Assembly: GCF_029867415.1 (NCBI RefSeq)
Contig: NW_026705177.1
Coordinates: 186,001 to 250,000 of the forward strand
Direction of reading: 5' to 3'
From: Vicia villosa
Taxonomy: Eukaryota > Streptophyta > Magnoliopsida > Fabales > Fabaceae
DNA: 64,000 bases
Part shown: positions 50,380-62,054 of the stretch, piece after piece
How the letters are laid out: every line of letters begins with the position of its first letter
Numbering within the stretch: position 1 is the first letter of the stretch
Notes under the pieces: model-generated
Told to the model about the DNA's origin: nothing
Databases searched by the model: none
The model's input: the letters and a program-made list of their open reading frames with translations, nothing else
Translations under genes and position numbers: made by a program

Positions 50380-51270
50380 GTTAATATTTAAAATGTAGTT
50401 TATAAAAATGTTTGTTTTTAACTAATATTCAAAAATTTATTTATTTGTTAATTTATAAAAAATATTTGTTAGTTTATAAAACGTTAATATTTAAAAAGTA
50501 TTATAAAATATTACAAAATGTTAAAAAATTTATAAAACGTTAATATAGTATACTAATTTGTAAAACGTTAATATTTATACAATTTTAAACGTTAATATTT
50601 ATAAATATTAATATTTGTAAAATGTTAAAAACGTTAATATTTATAAAATGTTAAAACATTAATAAAAAATTTATAAAACGTTAATATTTATAAAATGTTA
50701 TAAAATTTATAAAACATAGTATTAACTACTTTTTAACATTTTAACTATTTTATTTAATATGTGTAAAATGTTAGTTTATAATATATTAACAGTTTATAAT
50801 ATTAAAAGTATATATGTTAGAATATTAATGTACAGTATATTAAATAAAATTATTATTATAAAAAATATAAGAAAACATTAATGTACAGTATTATAAATAA
50901 CATTAATGTACAGTATATTAAATAAAATTAATATACAGTATTATAAAAAATATACTTTATATATTAGCAAACGTTAATATTATAAACAAAATATTATAAT
51001 AAATTTAATATTATCAAAAATGTTAATTATAAAATTATTGTAAAATATTATAATTAATAAGAAAAATTTTAGTTATAAAATTATTGAGCAATATTAATTT
51101 ATAAATTCTTAACAAATATTAACGTTTTATAATTTTTATATAAATATTAGCGTTTTAAATTTATAAATTCCTTAAAAAATTGAACAATTCCTAAAAAAAT
51201 TGAGCAATATTAATTTTTAAATTCCTAATAAATATTAACGTACATTAACTATATATACTAAAAATATATA
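50380..51270. repeat. AT-rich array with recurring aacgttaatattt core
   Basis: The core taaaacgttaatattt or its inverse recurs at least eight times (near 50483, 50537, 50568, 50589, 50630, 50679, 50969, and inverted near 51117 and 51240) with irregular spacing. tacagtat and aataaaatta phrases also recur. Almost no G or C occurs outside these cores. Confidence 0.55.
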
Positions 51271-51283
51271 CTGTACATTAATT

Positions 51284-51336
<53 letters not shown>
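51284..51336. repeat. (TA)n microsatellite
   Basis: About 52 bp of TA at the right edge of the AT-rich array. Confidence 0.9.
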
Positions 51337-51342
<6 letters not shown>

Positions 51343-51377
51343 GTCTTTCAGTTTCATAAGAAAATATAATTGACAAA

Positions 51378-51500
51378 TTGCCCAAGTGGATTAGCTACTT
51401 ATATGTAATTTGGGGGATGTGGGTACAAGCCTTAGGTTAGCCAATTTTTAGAAATCCAGCCTAATGCCGCGAGGGTGAATGGATATTATCCCGATATTTA
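51378..51500 (+). mobile_element. Possible tRNA-derived SINE
   Basis: A box A-like ttgcccaagtgg (51378-51389) is followed at tRNA-like distance by a box B-like gggtacaagcc (51421-51431, two mismatches), then a G/C-richer body. No clear tail or target duplication was found. Confidence 0.3.
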
Positions 51501-52099
51501 CATATATTCCATTTTCTGCAAAAATTTTATCTGAATTATTTTCAGTATCTTCAAACAAAATCAAAAGAAGAAAATAAAAATGAACTATTTATGATATAAA
51601 AAAGATTCTTTATGTTATTGAACAAATAGTCAAATCTCTTTTCCCCTCTTCTATACCCAATTTTACAAATCATATGGTGAAATAGTTGGATCTCAGAAGA
51701 TATTGTTGCAGCTCAGTAACTACCACTTTTTGAACATTAATAATGACGGAGTTGCTTCAAATTACCACTACATTGTGTTGACATGGTTCTATTATAATTC
51801 TTAAATTGGCATAATACAATACCAAAAAGAGAATTGTTACAGTAAATAAAGGGATAATGAAAGTGTGTGGTAGAGATTTTTTGCTAGTGGTTATGCAACC
51901 GATTGGAAAGGAGGGAGAATGTGGGGTAAGTGATTGTGTGCATAAGGATATACATGTTTTCATTTTTTTCCTAACTCATCTAGACCTTTAAATATATCTG
52001 ACGGTGAATAAAAGCAGTCCACCGGTAAACCATTTATGTCATGGTTCACTTTAGACATAACCATAAACATATATAAAAACTTTTTTTTCTTTTCAATGA

Positions 52100-53139
52100 T
52101 ATTGTATTTTTAAAATAAACAACATAAATCAAATGATATTAAAAACTACATGAATTAATTTAAATATGACACAAGTAAAAACAAATAATCATGAATAAAC
52201 TAAATACCAAAAATATAATTAAAAATAAAACGCAAGCTAGGGATGAGATGGTAAAAGAAAAATAGACCGACCTACAGGAGCGAGGTTTCTTCCGGTGAGG
52301 AAGCGATAAAAAATCGTTCTCTACTTCTTCACGCTCTTCGCTCTTTCCTTGTGTTTTCCCGGGAATCAAGAGATGCAAGACTGGGGCTTAGGGTTTTGGT
52401 GTTATTGTTCTTCAGTATGAAGAGCAACAACTTTAGAATATTGTATTTGGTGAATTTTGAATGATGAGAATGCAAAAACTAGACCTTTTTATAAAAGAAA
52501 ATTAGAGTTTGGCATTGAATGAGATCAATCTATTTAAGGCAAGTTTTTTAGAGATTGAGATTTGCTTCAAGTCTTAGTGAGCAAGACTATGAATCTGGAC
52601 GATTCAGTGACCAGGTGCTAGATTAGATGTATAGAGAGGCTGATTTGAGGAAAAAAATTTAATTTTTGAATTTTTGGCTATTTTTTTTTGCATAAGATCA
52701 AGATTTTAATAAAAAATAATATTCCAAAATATGCTAAATAAAGGAAAACGAAAATACTAATTAAATAATAAAAAATGATTTTTTTAATTTTTTTTAATGA
52801 AAACACTCTAAAATAAAATAAAATACAAAATGTTATAAATAAGACTTGATCCCGTGACCTTTTGGTTAAATCCCTTACATGTGCTTTCTTACCGATTGTG
52901 ATATCTTAATTATTCGAAATAAATTAGCAATTAAAAACATATGCCAAAAACATATAAAGGGTGGGCAATTTTTGGGGTATGACAAGGTGAATTTAAACCC
53001 TTGCCTCAACTCGAGCGTAGTAACCAAATGAATCATTCATATCAAAAATTATCTTGACCTCTTACCTTAAAAGCTCAATGAATGTGAAACACAAACCAAC
53101 TAGGATAAGAAATATGAGGGTAAATTTTAGGGTGCAACA
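52100..53139 (-). repeat. Reverse-oriented LTR debris, Tat/Ogre-like
   Basis: Read on the minus strand, tgtcataccccaaaaattg (from about 52985) matches the start of Ogre/Tat LTRs. A TATA-like ttataaaaaggt follows near 52490, then a leader-like region with cttgcatctcttgattcccg. A second start-like sequence, tgttgcaccctaaaattta, lies at 53139. No second LTR or coding region is attached, so the pieces may be solo or truncated LTRs. Confidence 0.35.
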
Positions 53140-53140
53140 A

Positions 53141-53588
53141 CTTCCCCATTACAAGGTTCTGAGTCTGCTGTTAATAATTTGGGTCGAATTAACCAACCTT
53201 TTGGGGCAGGATTTTCGTCCCAAATGCAAAAAATTTACAAATAATTCCGCAACAGTGATTAGGCAGCAAATGGACTAAAGTAACCATGACATGGTCCAGA
53301 TGCTTCCACAGACAATGGGTACGATCTTCAACCCTTTTATCCGAAATACTACTAAGGCGAACCAACAAATGGCAGCACAAATGACACGCCTTGCTCAGTT
53401 CTTTGGTGTACCTCAACCCCCTCCCCAACCCCAAAGGGATAGGATAAGAGATAATCAGGGGGAAATACTTGAAGCAGACTTAAGAATAAACCAAAATCAA
53501 AGAAATACATTACCCTCAAACTTGGTACACCAGGGGGAACTATCGAACCACCAAGGGTCGATCCTCTTAGGCAAGAGCAATAAATCCT

Positions 53589-53647
<59 letters not shown>

Positions 53648-55300
53648 CGGGGTAGTAATGGTATATAGAAAATAAAATGATGACTAAGTTGTAAAACAAA
53701 TTCGACATGATAATATGGCAGTAGACAACAATTTGACAGCCATGGTCGAAAGAATCATGGCTCAAAATGGTGTAAATGTTGTCCTTCATAGGCCAAGTTA
53801 CACTTTGCCTCTAAACGAATATATCCTTCAGTCAGATATACCCCCTAGGTGGAAGGTCCCCAAATTGACCAAATTCTCTGGGGACACTACCAAGTCTACT
53901 ATCGAACATGTGGCTAGGTACTTAATAGAAGCAGGCGAAATTGCTGGAAATGAGAACCTTAGAATTAAGTACTTCCCAAGTTCGCTAACAATAAATGCTT
54001 TCACTTGGTTCACTAAATTTCTATCAAATTCAATTCATGGTTGGGAACAATTAGAGAGGTTGTTCCATGAGCAATTTTACATGGGACAGACCAAGATTAG
54101 TTTGAAAGAATTGGCAAGTGTGAAGCAAAAGTTCACTGAGCCAATAGATGACCATCTGAACAGGTTTCGTTTTCTCAAGGCCAAATTTTTTACTCAGGTT
54201 CCTGAGTATGATTTGGTCGAAATGGTCGCAGGTGGTTTGGATTTTTCCATTAGGAAGAAACTAGATACCCAACACTTGCGAGACATGTCCCAATTGATTA
54301 ATAGGGTTTGACAGATAGAGCGTCTAAAAATAGAAAAGGCTAGAGCATGTAAGAATAATAGAAAGGAAAGAATCGCGTACGTCGTGAAGGCGAACAAATT
54401 TGCTATGAAGAGCCTTTCGAAGTAGACGAAGGAAAAATAGACCTTGCCGAACTTAAGCAAGGATCCCCTTATTTTTGTAAAGGCTTAGCGCCTTCAAATG
54501 GTAAAAATCTGGTCAAACCAGATAAGGGGGATATATTCCCTAAGAAAACTTATACTTTCACCGTCACAAAGTGTGACAATTTTTTTGATTTGTTAGTTAA
54601 AGATGGCTAAATTATAGTACCTCCAGGTGCTAACATACCCCCTTTAGAACAAAGGAAAAGAAGGTGTTTTTGCAAATACCATAATTTCTTAGGCCATAAA
54701 ACATCTCAATGTTTTCTTTTCAGAGATCTTATTCAAAAAGCAATCACCAAGGGAAGACTAAAGTTTGAGGACAAATCAAAGACCCAAATGAAGATAGATG
54801 ATGATCCCCTAAAAATAGCTAAGGCCCATTATGCTGAACCATCTGAAGTTAACTTGGTTAGGGTCACTGAAGGTTGTGCCCAAGAGGTGGTTATTGTCGA
54901 AGCAGGGGTTATCACACAAGGAGCTACTGAAGGTTCCACCTAATTGTTAAACACAAAGGAAACTGCTGATGGTTTCATGCAGGTCGACGAAGTGACTAAG
55001 GCTACTGAAGGCCTTGTGGTAAAAGTCTCACAGAAAGCTGAGATGGAGCTAGACGAAGAGACCAAAAGACAAGAAGAGTACAATCAGGTGGCGATCCTTA
55101 AGAAATATGAGAGGCTTCTCGATTTCCTCCATATGTGTCAGAAAAAGAAGTCTAAAGTCATACTCTGCCTAAGATGCAGCAGCGTCTTTGACAAAAAGAT
55201 GCTGAAAACATCGAGAGTTATAGAAGGATTAAGGGAAGAAGGAATCAGAGGAATGTCAACAACATGTATAACTTCGACAAGAGAGAAATGCTTAAAAACT
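53141..55300 (+). pseudogene. Gypsy gag polyprotein, broken
   Basis: Pieces in order: SAVNNLGRINQPFGAGF, then NPFIRNTTKANQQMAAQMTR (frame from 53291). A 198-residue block at 53715-54311 holds the capsid-like core (PPRWKVPKLTKFSGDTTKST, HGWEQLERLFHEQFYMGQTK). A block with FCKYHNFLGHKTSQC, a likely nucleic-acid-binding motif, lies near 54665-54715. Stops and frame changes separate them, and a (GA)n expansion disrupts the linker at 53591. It would have formed the retroelement capsid. Confidence 0.65.
53591..53645. repeat. (GA)n microsatellite
   Basis: About 27 GA units with one interruption, inside the decayed gag. Confidence 0.9.
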
Positions 55301-55533
55301 AGAACTGTTAGGAGTAAATTAATGGTAAATTCATGTGTTAATAGAAGTAATTTAGTCTCCAAACCAATGCAAAATGGGATAAATCCATAGGTTTTTATTA
55401 AGAATTAAACTGAACAAGTTTAGTTCGTGCGTAAAGCAAATTGAATCACTTGTGGGTGTTATTGTTGCAGGTTTAGAGCTGAATTGAAGCTTGAGAAGAA
55501 CATGAGGAGGAAAGAGAGCTGGAAGTCTCAAAG

Positions 55534-56701
55534 TGTTGAAAGTATTTGTGGGTAAATATTTTCTGTAATATATCGTATCCACAGGGATTGGTTAATATCA
55601 CTGCCGTTCTATAGTTGTTTATTTTGAGTTAAGAAATTTGGTTTGGTTTGTTTTATACTAATAATAATATCAAAAGCAAATAATAAAATAAAAGCGAGTA
55701 AAGGACTTTGTGTTAACAAATAAAGAAAGATGTTGAGTCTTTAGGGTTCATCAACCTAATCCTATACAATTATCAATTAAATCACAATAGAACAATCCTT
55801 TGAATCATTATCTTCACTTATCCTCAAATAAGATTCCATGTCTGCAAATCAAATTAGATAACTTTTACCGGTATGAGATTCGATCTCTCCAAATCACAAT
55901 AACGATAATAGTAATTAAGAACGATAATTATGAAAACCCAATTACAATTCCATCTCTGCAAATTGCAATTGAATCAATATAGTAACCTAGGGCAAAAGTT
56001 AAATCCTTTCTTTCGATCAAAGATTCAACAATGATGTAAATTAAAAACAAGGTTTCTTATTGATAATAAATTCAAACAATTGTTCACAGGGATTAATCAA
56101 TGGTAATGTATATTCATAGGTTAACTACTACCTTAGACTCAACAAGAGGAATTTAGCTCTCCATAGACATGAAGAACACACAAGAATTAATGGAGGGATT
56201 CATCTTCATCAATGGAATGTCTTCGATTGGTAAAGAATTGGCCTTCAATTCTTGTTCTTGACTGCAAACTCAGAATGCTCTCCTAATTTCGCTCACCCAG
56301 GATCCCTTTTCTCTTGGAAGCTAGGGCTTTTAAATAGAAGTTTTGGGCTTTTAACGCCGAGGCCGCGGCGCGGCATCGGACTGGCGCGGCGCGATCACAA
56401 ACAGAGACTTTGGCGCGGCGCTGGCTAGAACTCCCGCGGCGCGCCCTTGTCAAACTTCATCTTTTTGCTTTGCCTTTGAGACTTCCAGCTTCCTTTCCTC
56501 TTCTTGTTCTTCTTAAGTTCCAATTCAGCTCAAAACCTGCAACAATAACACCCACAAGTGATTCGATTTGCTTTATACATGAACTAAACTTATTCAGTTC
56601 AATTCTTCATAAAAACCTATGGATTCATCACAATTTGCATTAGTTTAGAGAAGAAATCACTTATATTAACACATGAATTTACCATTAATTTACTCCTAAC
56701 A
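55534..56701 (-). mobile_element. Solo LTR of the same family, inverted, TSD caaag
   Basis: 1,168 bp running from tgttgaaag to cctaaca, the reverse complement of the family LTR. It is flanked by caaag at 55529-55533 and 56702-56706. It is 57 bp shorter than the host LTR, largely because it lacks one pair of CpG-rich units (array 56355-56446), and it has diverged elsewhere. Confidence 0.9.
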
Positions 56702-56733
56702 CAAAGGCAGAAGAAAAAGATGGAAATTGCAAA

Positions 56734-56875
56734 GGGCGCGCCGCGGAAGTCATGTGAGGCGCCGCGAAAATATCTCTGTTTACGGGCGCGCCGCGGGAGT
56801 TCTAGTCAGCGCCGCGCCAAAGTTTCTGTTTGTGAGCGCGCCGCGCCAATCCGATGCCGCGCCGCGGCCTCGGCG
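56734..56875 (+). promoter_or_regulatory. CpG-rich near-palindrome array in LTR U3
   Basis: Six gcgcgccgcgg / gcgccgcg motifs spaced by ~15-20 bp AT-richer linkers, ending about 20 bp before the TATA-like box. Matching arrays lie at 62310-62451 in the 3' LTR and, shorter, at 56355-56446 in the reversed solo LTR. Confidence 0.6.
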
Positions 56876-57706
56876 TTAAAAGCCCAAAACTTCTATTTAA
56901 AAGCCCTAGCTTCCAAGAGAAAAATAACTTTGGGAAGAGCGAAATTAGGATAGCAATCTGAAGGTGCAGCCACAATCATCAATTGAAGACCAATTCTCTA
57001 TCAAGCGAAGACATTCCTTTGATGAAGATGAATCCTTCCATTAATCTTTGTGTGTTCTTCATGTCTATGGAGAGCTAAACCCCTCGTGTTGAGTTTAAGG
57101 TAGTAGTTAACCTATGAAGATACAATTACTTTGATTAATTCCTGTGAACAATTGTTTAAGCTTTATTATCAATGAAAAACCTTGCCTTTATTTTATATCA
57201 TTGTTGAACTATCAATCGAGAGATAGGGTTTATACTTTCGCCCTAGGTTTTTACATTGACTTGTTGATTAATACTCAGAGATGAGGTTTTGAAGAAGTTT
57301 TCATAAATCATCGTTATTCATTCCCTTTATCTTTATAGTTATTCTGAGAGATCGAATATCATACCGGTAGAGGTGGTTCTAGATTGATCATTAGACATAA
57401 TATCAGTTTTGAGGATGAATGAAGATAATAACTTAGATAATGTTCACATGTGAATTAATTGATTATTGTATATGAATAGGTTGATGAACCCTAAAACTCA
57501 ACATATTCATTCACCATTGTTATTCAATCTTTAAGCTTTCATTCATTTAAATCTTATTCTATTATATGCAATTTGAGAACAAACAATCAAAATCACTACT
57601 TTTCCTAACTCAAAATAAACAACTATAGAACGGCAGTGATATTAACCAATCCCTGTGGATACGATATATTACCGAAAATATTTACCCACAAATACTTTCA
57701 ACAAAT

Positions 57707-57724
57707 TGGCGCCGTTGCCGGGGA
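57707..57724 (+). other. Primer-binding site, tRNA-Asp type
   Basis: tggcgccgttgccgggga, identical to the PBS at 31343 and again 3 bp after the LTR end. Confidence 0.85.
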
Positions 57725-57831
57725 TTGGTGTCAATATTGCACGCATTGCAATAGTTCTTATTTTGAGTTTTAATTTTTATTTTCTCTATTTGGTTGTTTC
57801 ACTTGTTTGCTAGTTTTGCAGAAGTTAGTGT

Positions 57832-60453
57832 ATGCGCAGCAAAGTTCCCAGTGATCAACTTCTTTTTGATCCCGAGATCGAAAAGACCGCTAGGAGGTTA
57901 AAAAGCAAAGCATGAAAAAGAGCAAACATAGCAAGAACAAGAGACAACGCAACCGCGACGTCGTCACAACAACTTGAAACTATTGACGAGTCGCAAGAAG
58001 GACTCTTCTTTCACGAACTATTCACGGAAGAAGAACCGGAAGCTATTATACAACCTACTGTTGTCAACATGGCTGCTACTGGTCCATGTGCTAATAGCCC
58101 AAGGCTCAACCCACAGTTCGCTAGAACTGCCGCCAACGGGCGCCAGACAGAACTGAAGACCGGCATCATACAATTGATTTGTGCAAGTCCTTTCGCCGGA
58201 TTGGACCATGAAGACCCGTACACGCATCTTACTCGATTCTATGAGTTAGCGGGTACCACGGGTGTCGCTCAAGCTGATGAAGAAGCATTGTTCAAGAGGT
58301 TGTTCCCGCACTCTTTGCTATCTAAGGCGAAAGATTGGTATCTGGATCAACCTGAAATAGTGATGACTAATTGGAACACCTTAGAAGAAAAATTTCTGGA
58401 AAGGTTTTACTCTCAAAACCGATTCTTTGAAGCAAAAACAGCAATAGAAGTATTCTCTCAAGGCAGTAATGAATCATTGAATGAAGCATGGGAAAGGTAT
58501 AAAGCTATGTTGAGAAAGTGCAAAGGACACGGTTTTACAGAAGTTGATCAAATCCACATGTTCCGTAACGGTCTCACAGCTACAAACAAGACACTCTTGG
58601 ATGCCACAGCTGGTGGTTCACTCATGTCCAAGACACCTGCTGAAGCTACTCAGATAATAGAGCGAATGGCTCTGAATGATCGTCAGGGTAACCATGATCG
58701 CACTGTCAGAGACAAGAAACCCGGAGTATTAGAACTGAACAACAGTGATGCCCTGCTGGCCCAAAATAAGCTTCTAACATCACAAGTGGAACTTTTGACA
58801 CAACAAATCAAGGAGCTGAACGGGGTATCTAATTCTTATCAAGTTGCTAAGTGCGAATTGTGCAAGGGGGATCATCAAACAGGATTCTGTCCACCAGTTC
58901 TAGAAGAAGAAGTGAATTACATGAACAACAACCAAGGACAAAGGCAGAATCAATATCAAAACTACCCATACCAACAAGGTTATCCACCAAGGAATAACAA
59001 CCAAGGGTACCAACAAAGGCCACCAAATCAAGGGTATCAACAACAAACCTTCCAACCTTACACTCAACCACCACAACAAGGAGGACAATCTAAGTTAGAA
59101 GAGACCATGAATCAATTCATGCAAATGTCAATGACAAATCAGAAGAACCAGGAAGCTGCAATTAAAAATTTGGAAACTCAAGTAGGGCAACTTGCTAAGC
59201 AGATTGCAAATAATCAATCAAATGCAACTTTCTCGGCCAACACTCAAGATAATCCTAAAGAGCATTGTAAAGCAGTGGTGACTAGAACCGGTAAGAAAGG
59301 CGCTGAGAAAGAAGTTGAAATCAATGATACCGAGAAAGAGGATAATAATCAGGCTGCGGAAGATGAGGAGAATGAAATCATAGTGAGCACCATGAGCAAA
59401 GATGCTGAAAAAGAAATAGATGAGACCAAGAAAGAAAGAGGGATGACAGAGAAAAGAAAAAATTCTCAGAAAAAGAAGGTAGACCCTGTGATACCAAGCC
59501 AACATCTACCATACCCCCACGCTCCGTCAAAGAAGGACAATGCCAGGCAATATACCAGGTTTTTGAGCATCTTCAAACAACTCCACATAAACATACCATT
59601 TGCCAAAGCATTAGAGCAAATGCCCAAATATGCTAAATTTATGAAGAAAATGCTCACAAAGAAAAAGGGATGCACAGATGAAGAAACTGTGGTGCTTGAT
59701 GCCCAATGTAGTGCTATAATCCAAAGAACTACTCCAAGAAAGGAATCCGATCCGGGGCGAGTAACCTTACCATTAAATATTGGAGGTAATTTCACTGGTG
59801 ATGGGTTAATTGATCTGGGGTCGAGCATCAACTTAATCCCGTTATCCATTGTCAAGAAGCTAGGGAATGTTGTGATGAAACCTACTAGTATGACATTACA
59901 ATTGGCCGACAAGTCTATCACTTCACCCTATGGAGTGATTCAGGATCTGCTAATTAAAGTAGACAAATTCTTTTTCCCAGTAGACTTTGTGGTTGTTGAC
60001 ATGGAAGAAGATCATGAGGTACCTGTGATTCTAGGAAGGCCATTCATGAAAACCGCTCGAATGATGATTGATCTGGATGAAGGGATCATGAAAATAAGGG
60101 TGCAATATGAAGAGGTAAAGTTTACTCTTTTCAATGCCAAGAAGCATCTTAAGAACAAGAGTGATATCTTCCAAATCGATGCAACTAAGGGAGCAACCAA
60201 GGAAGACAAAACTCAAGCTCCGAGCTACTTCCAAGTTGGACAAGAGGTACTCCTGTGCAACTCAAAACTAAGATGTCTCTCGGGTAAAGCAACAACAAAA
60301 TGGTCTGGACCACTGATAGTAAAAGATATATGCGACCACGGTGCCATTGTGGTAGAGAATCCGCTGACAAAAGAGAGGAGAACCGTTAATGGAAAACGGT
60401 TAAAAGATTACTTTGGAGGAGTGGAGCAATATGTCCCATTCCTAAAACCATGA
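57832..60453 (+). pseudogene. Gag-protease fused to integrase tail; large in-frame deletion
   Basis: The expected start (MRSKVPSDQLLFDPEIEKTA) is followed by TGA at 57913-57915; the remaining frame is open from 57916, with an ATG at 58069 giving 794 residues. It contains gag (HEDPYTHLTRFYELAGT), the knuckle CELCKGDHQTGFC, a Gln-rich linker and a protease domain whose active-site triplet reads DLG (LIDLGSS) instead of DTG. Directly after QIDATKGATKED it joins an integrase C-terminal tail (FQVGQEVLLCNSKLR, TTKWSGPLIV), so RT, RNase H and most of integrase (roughly 950 residues relative to the element at 31490) are missing without a frame break. Confidence 0.85.
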
Positions 60454-60463
60454 AAGTCTGGAC

Positions 60464-60512
60464 CGTCGAGCCATGCGACGTTAAACGAAGCACTTCGTGG
60501 GAGGTAACCCAC
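60464..60512 (+). other. Conserved hairpins just after the stop codon
   Basis: cgtcg (60464-60468) pairs with cgacg (60476-60480); acgaag (60485-60490) with cttcgt (60493-60498); gtggg (60497-60501) with cccac (60508-60512). Same positions relative to the stop as at 36967-37015, with several paired bases changed together. Confidence 0.55.
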
Positions 60513-62039
60513 ACTTCTAATGTTTTATTTTGTTTTGTTTATTTTTATTTCAGGAAATAATAAGGGGACCTTTCTAGTGAAAGCTAGGAAGAGGCAATTG
60601 ATATTGCAATACCCTCCGTGAGTCGACCCTCTCGGGATTGTTCTGAAACATTGAGGTCAATGTTTAGTTCAAGCTTGGGGGTGGATTTACTCTTTTGCAT
60701 TTTTCAATTTTATGCTTTGTTATTTGTCCCCAGTTTAGAATAAGTAGTCCCATAACAGAATGAGAATCTCAAGCAAAGTATCAACAATGAAGCAACATGT
60801 ATGAAAGTGGTAGGAAGTGAATGTTCAAAATTTTTCAGTTTCACCCTCTTTTTTCAATAAGTAACAAAGCAGGTATGAATTTTCAAACTCAAACTCTTAA
60901 TGTGTGCAATGAAACTTAAGGTGTTAGTAAATACTGTCAGAAGTTCTTTATGGTACATTGTTTATTGGATCAGCTTAGCCTTAACCATTGTGAGGAAAGC
61001 TTTCCATTGTTTACTATATGCAGGAGACCATCAATTATTTTGACGTGTTTGTATCATGCTAAACCGGTTGTTGCATCGTCTGTGGAAATCTGTGAAAGTG
61101 ATTTAAGCAATTGTTTGAATCTGAGAGTTTTCTTTTAGCCTATTCTAAACATGCAACTTAATTTTTTCTGTGAGAGTGTGATCTTTTGCTAACCATTCTT
61201 TGAGCCTGAGGTCAAGATAAGCATCATAATATGCACCAAGGAAAATACCTGGTGAGTTTTGATCTCAATAAAAAGTTTTGTTCTGGATCATCAACCATAA
61301 AATTTGGTGATGTGTTTTCTCTTTGACCCTTTTTAGAAAGTAGGGGAGCATTCATATAATCTGAATACAGGTTGGTCTCCAAGTTGGGGAGAGTCACATT
61401 CAAAAGAAGAGTAAGTACTTATGGTAATCGGTGAAAGAAAAAAAAGGTCGTAGCTTGAAAAAAAAAGAAAGAAGTAACAACGTTTGAATATAACGATTGT
61501 TGAAAAAAAAGTGAAAAAGAAGAATCAAGCTACGAATGAATGAAAAAAGATGGACAGGTAAAGGAATTAGAGTTTTAGAGAAAAAGAAATAAGTTATGAA
61601 TTGGATGCTTCCCTATATTAGGAACAACCCTTGATTATCTTCTTTTCTTTGAATCTAAACCACATTATAACCATAGAAAGACCTTCTGATTCTCAGATTC
61701 CACAGTACTTGATGCTAGCAATTTGGTGAACGTATGATATGGATTTCTGTTGATTTAATTGTTTGGATGAGTGTTTAACCCCTCTTTGAGTCATCATATT
61801 TTCTGATGAGAGTGATTAGTGCTGGTTCAAGCAATTGTGTAGTGTTTTGAACTTCTGGAGGTAATTTGCTTTCAAAGTTTGTTTCATGTGTATATTCTGA
61901 GTTTGCAGGTAGAAGAGGAGTATTTGACTTAGTTACTGGATTGAACCACTTGAGAAAAACTTTTTGAAAAACTTGTTACATGATTGTCGGTAAACTTTGC
62001 TGGAGGTAAGTAATTTTGTTTAGGGACAAACAAAACTCT
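60513..62039 (+). other. 3' non-coding region of the second Athila-like element
   Basis: No ORF of note. PPT-like ccaagttggggagag at 61379-61393, about 660 bp before the true PPT. A perfect 11-bp inverted repeat (tcgtagcttga at 61448-61458, tcaagctacga at 61525-61535) brackets an A-rich tract that holds a second nested inverted repeat (caacgttt..aacgattgttg). Confidence 0.65.
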
Positions 62040-62054
62040 AAGTTGGGGAGAGTT
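62040..62054 (+). other. Polypurine tract
   Basis: aagttggggagagtt directly before the 3' LTR. Confidence 0.85.

Larger units (their letters stand above)
55306..57703 (+). repeat. 5' LTR, split by a reversed solo LTR
   Basis: Left part 55306-55533 and right part 56707-57703 sum to 1,225 bp, exactly the length of the 3' LTR. TATA-like tatttaaaag at 56894-56903 and CpG-rich array at 56734-56875. Confidence 0.92.

Noticed and set aside
53352..53789. 145-residue minus-strand frame with a Leu-Ser repeat
   Set aside because: Produced by the (GA)n tract lying antisense to the gag gene.
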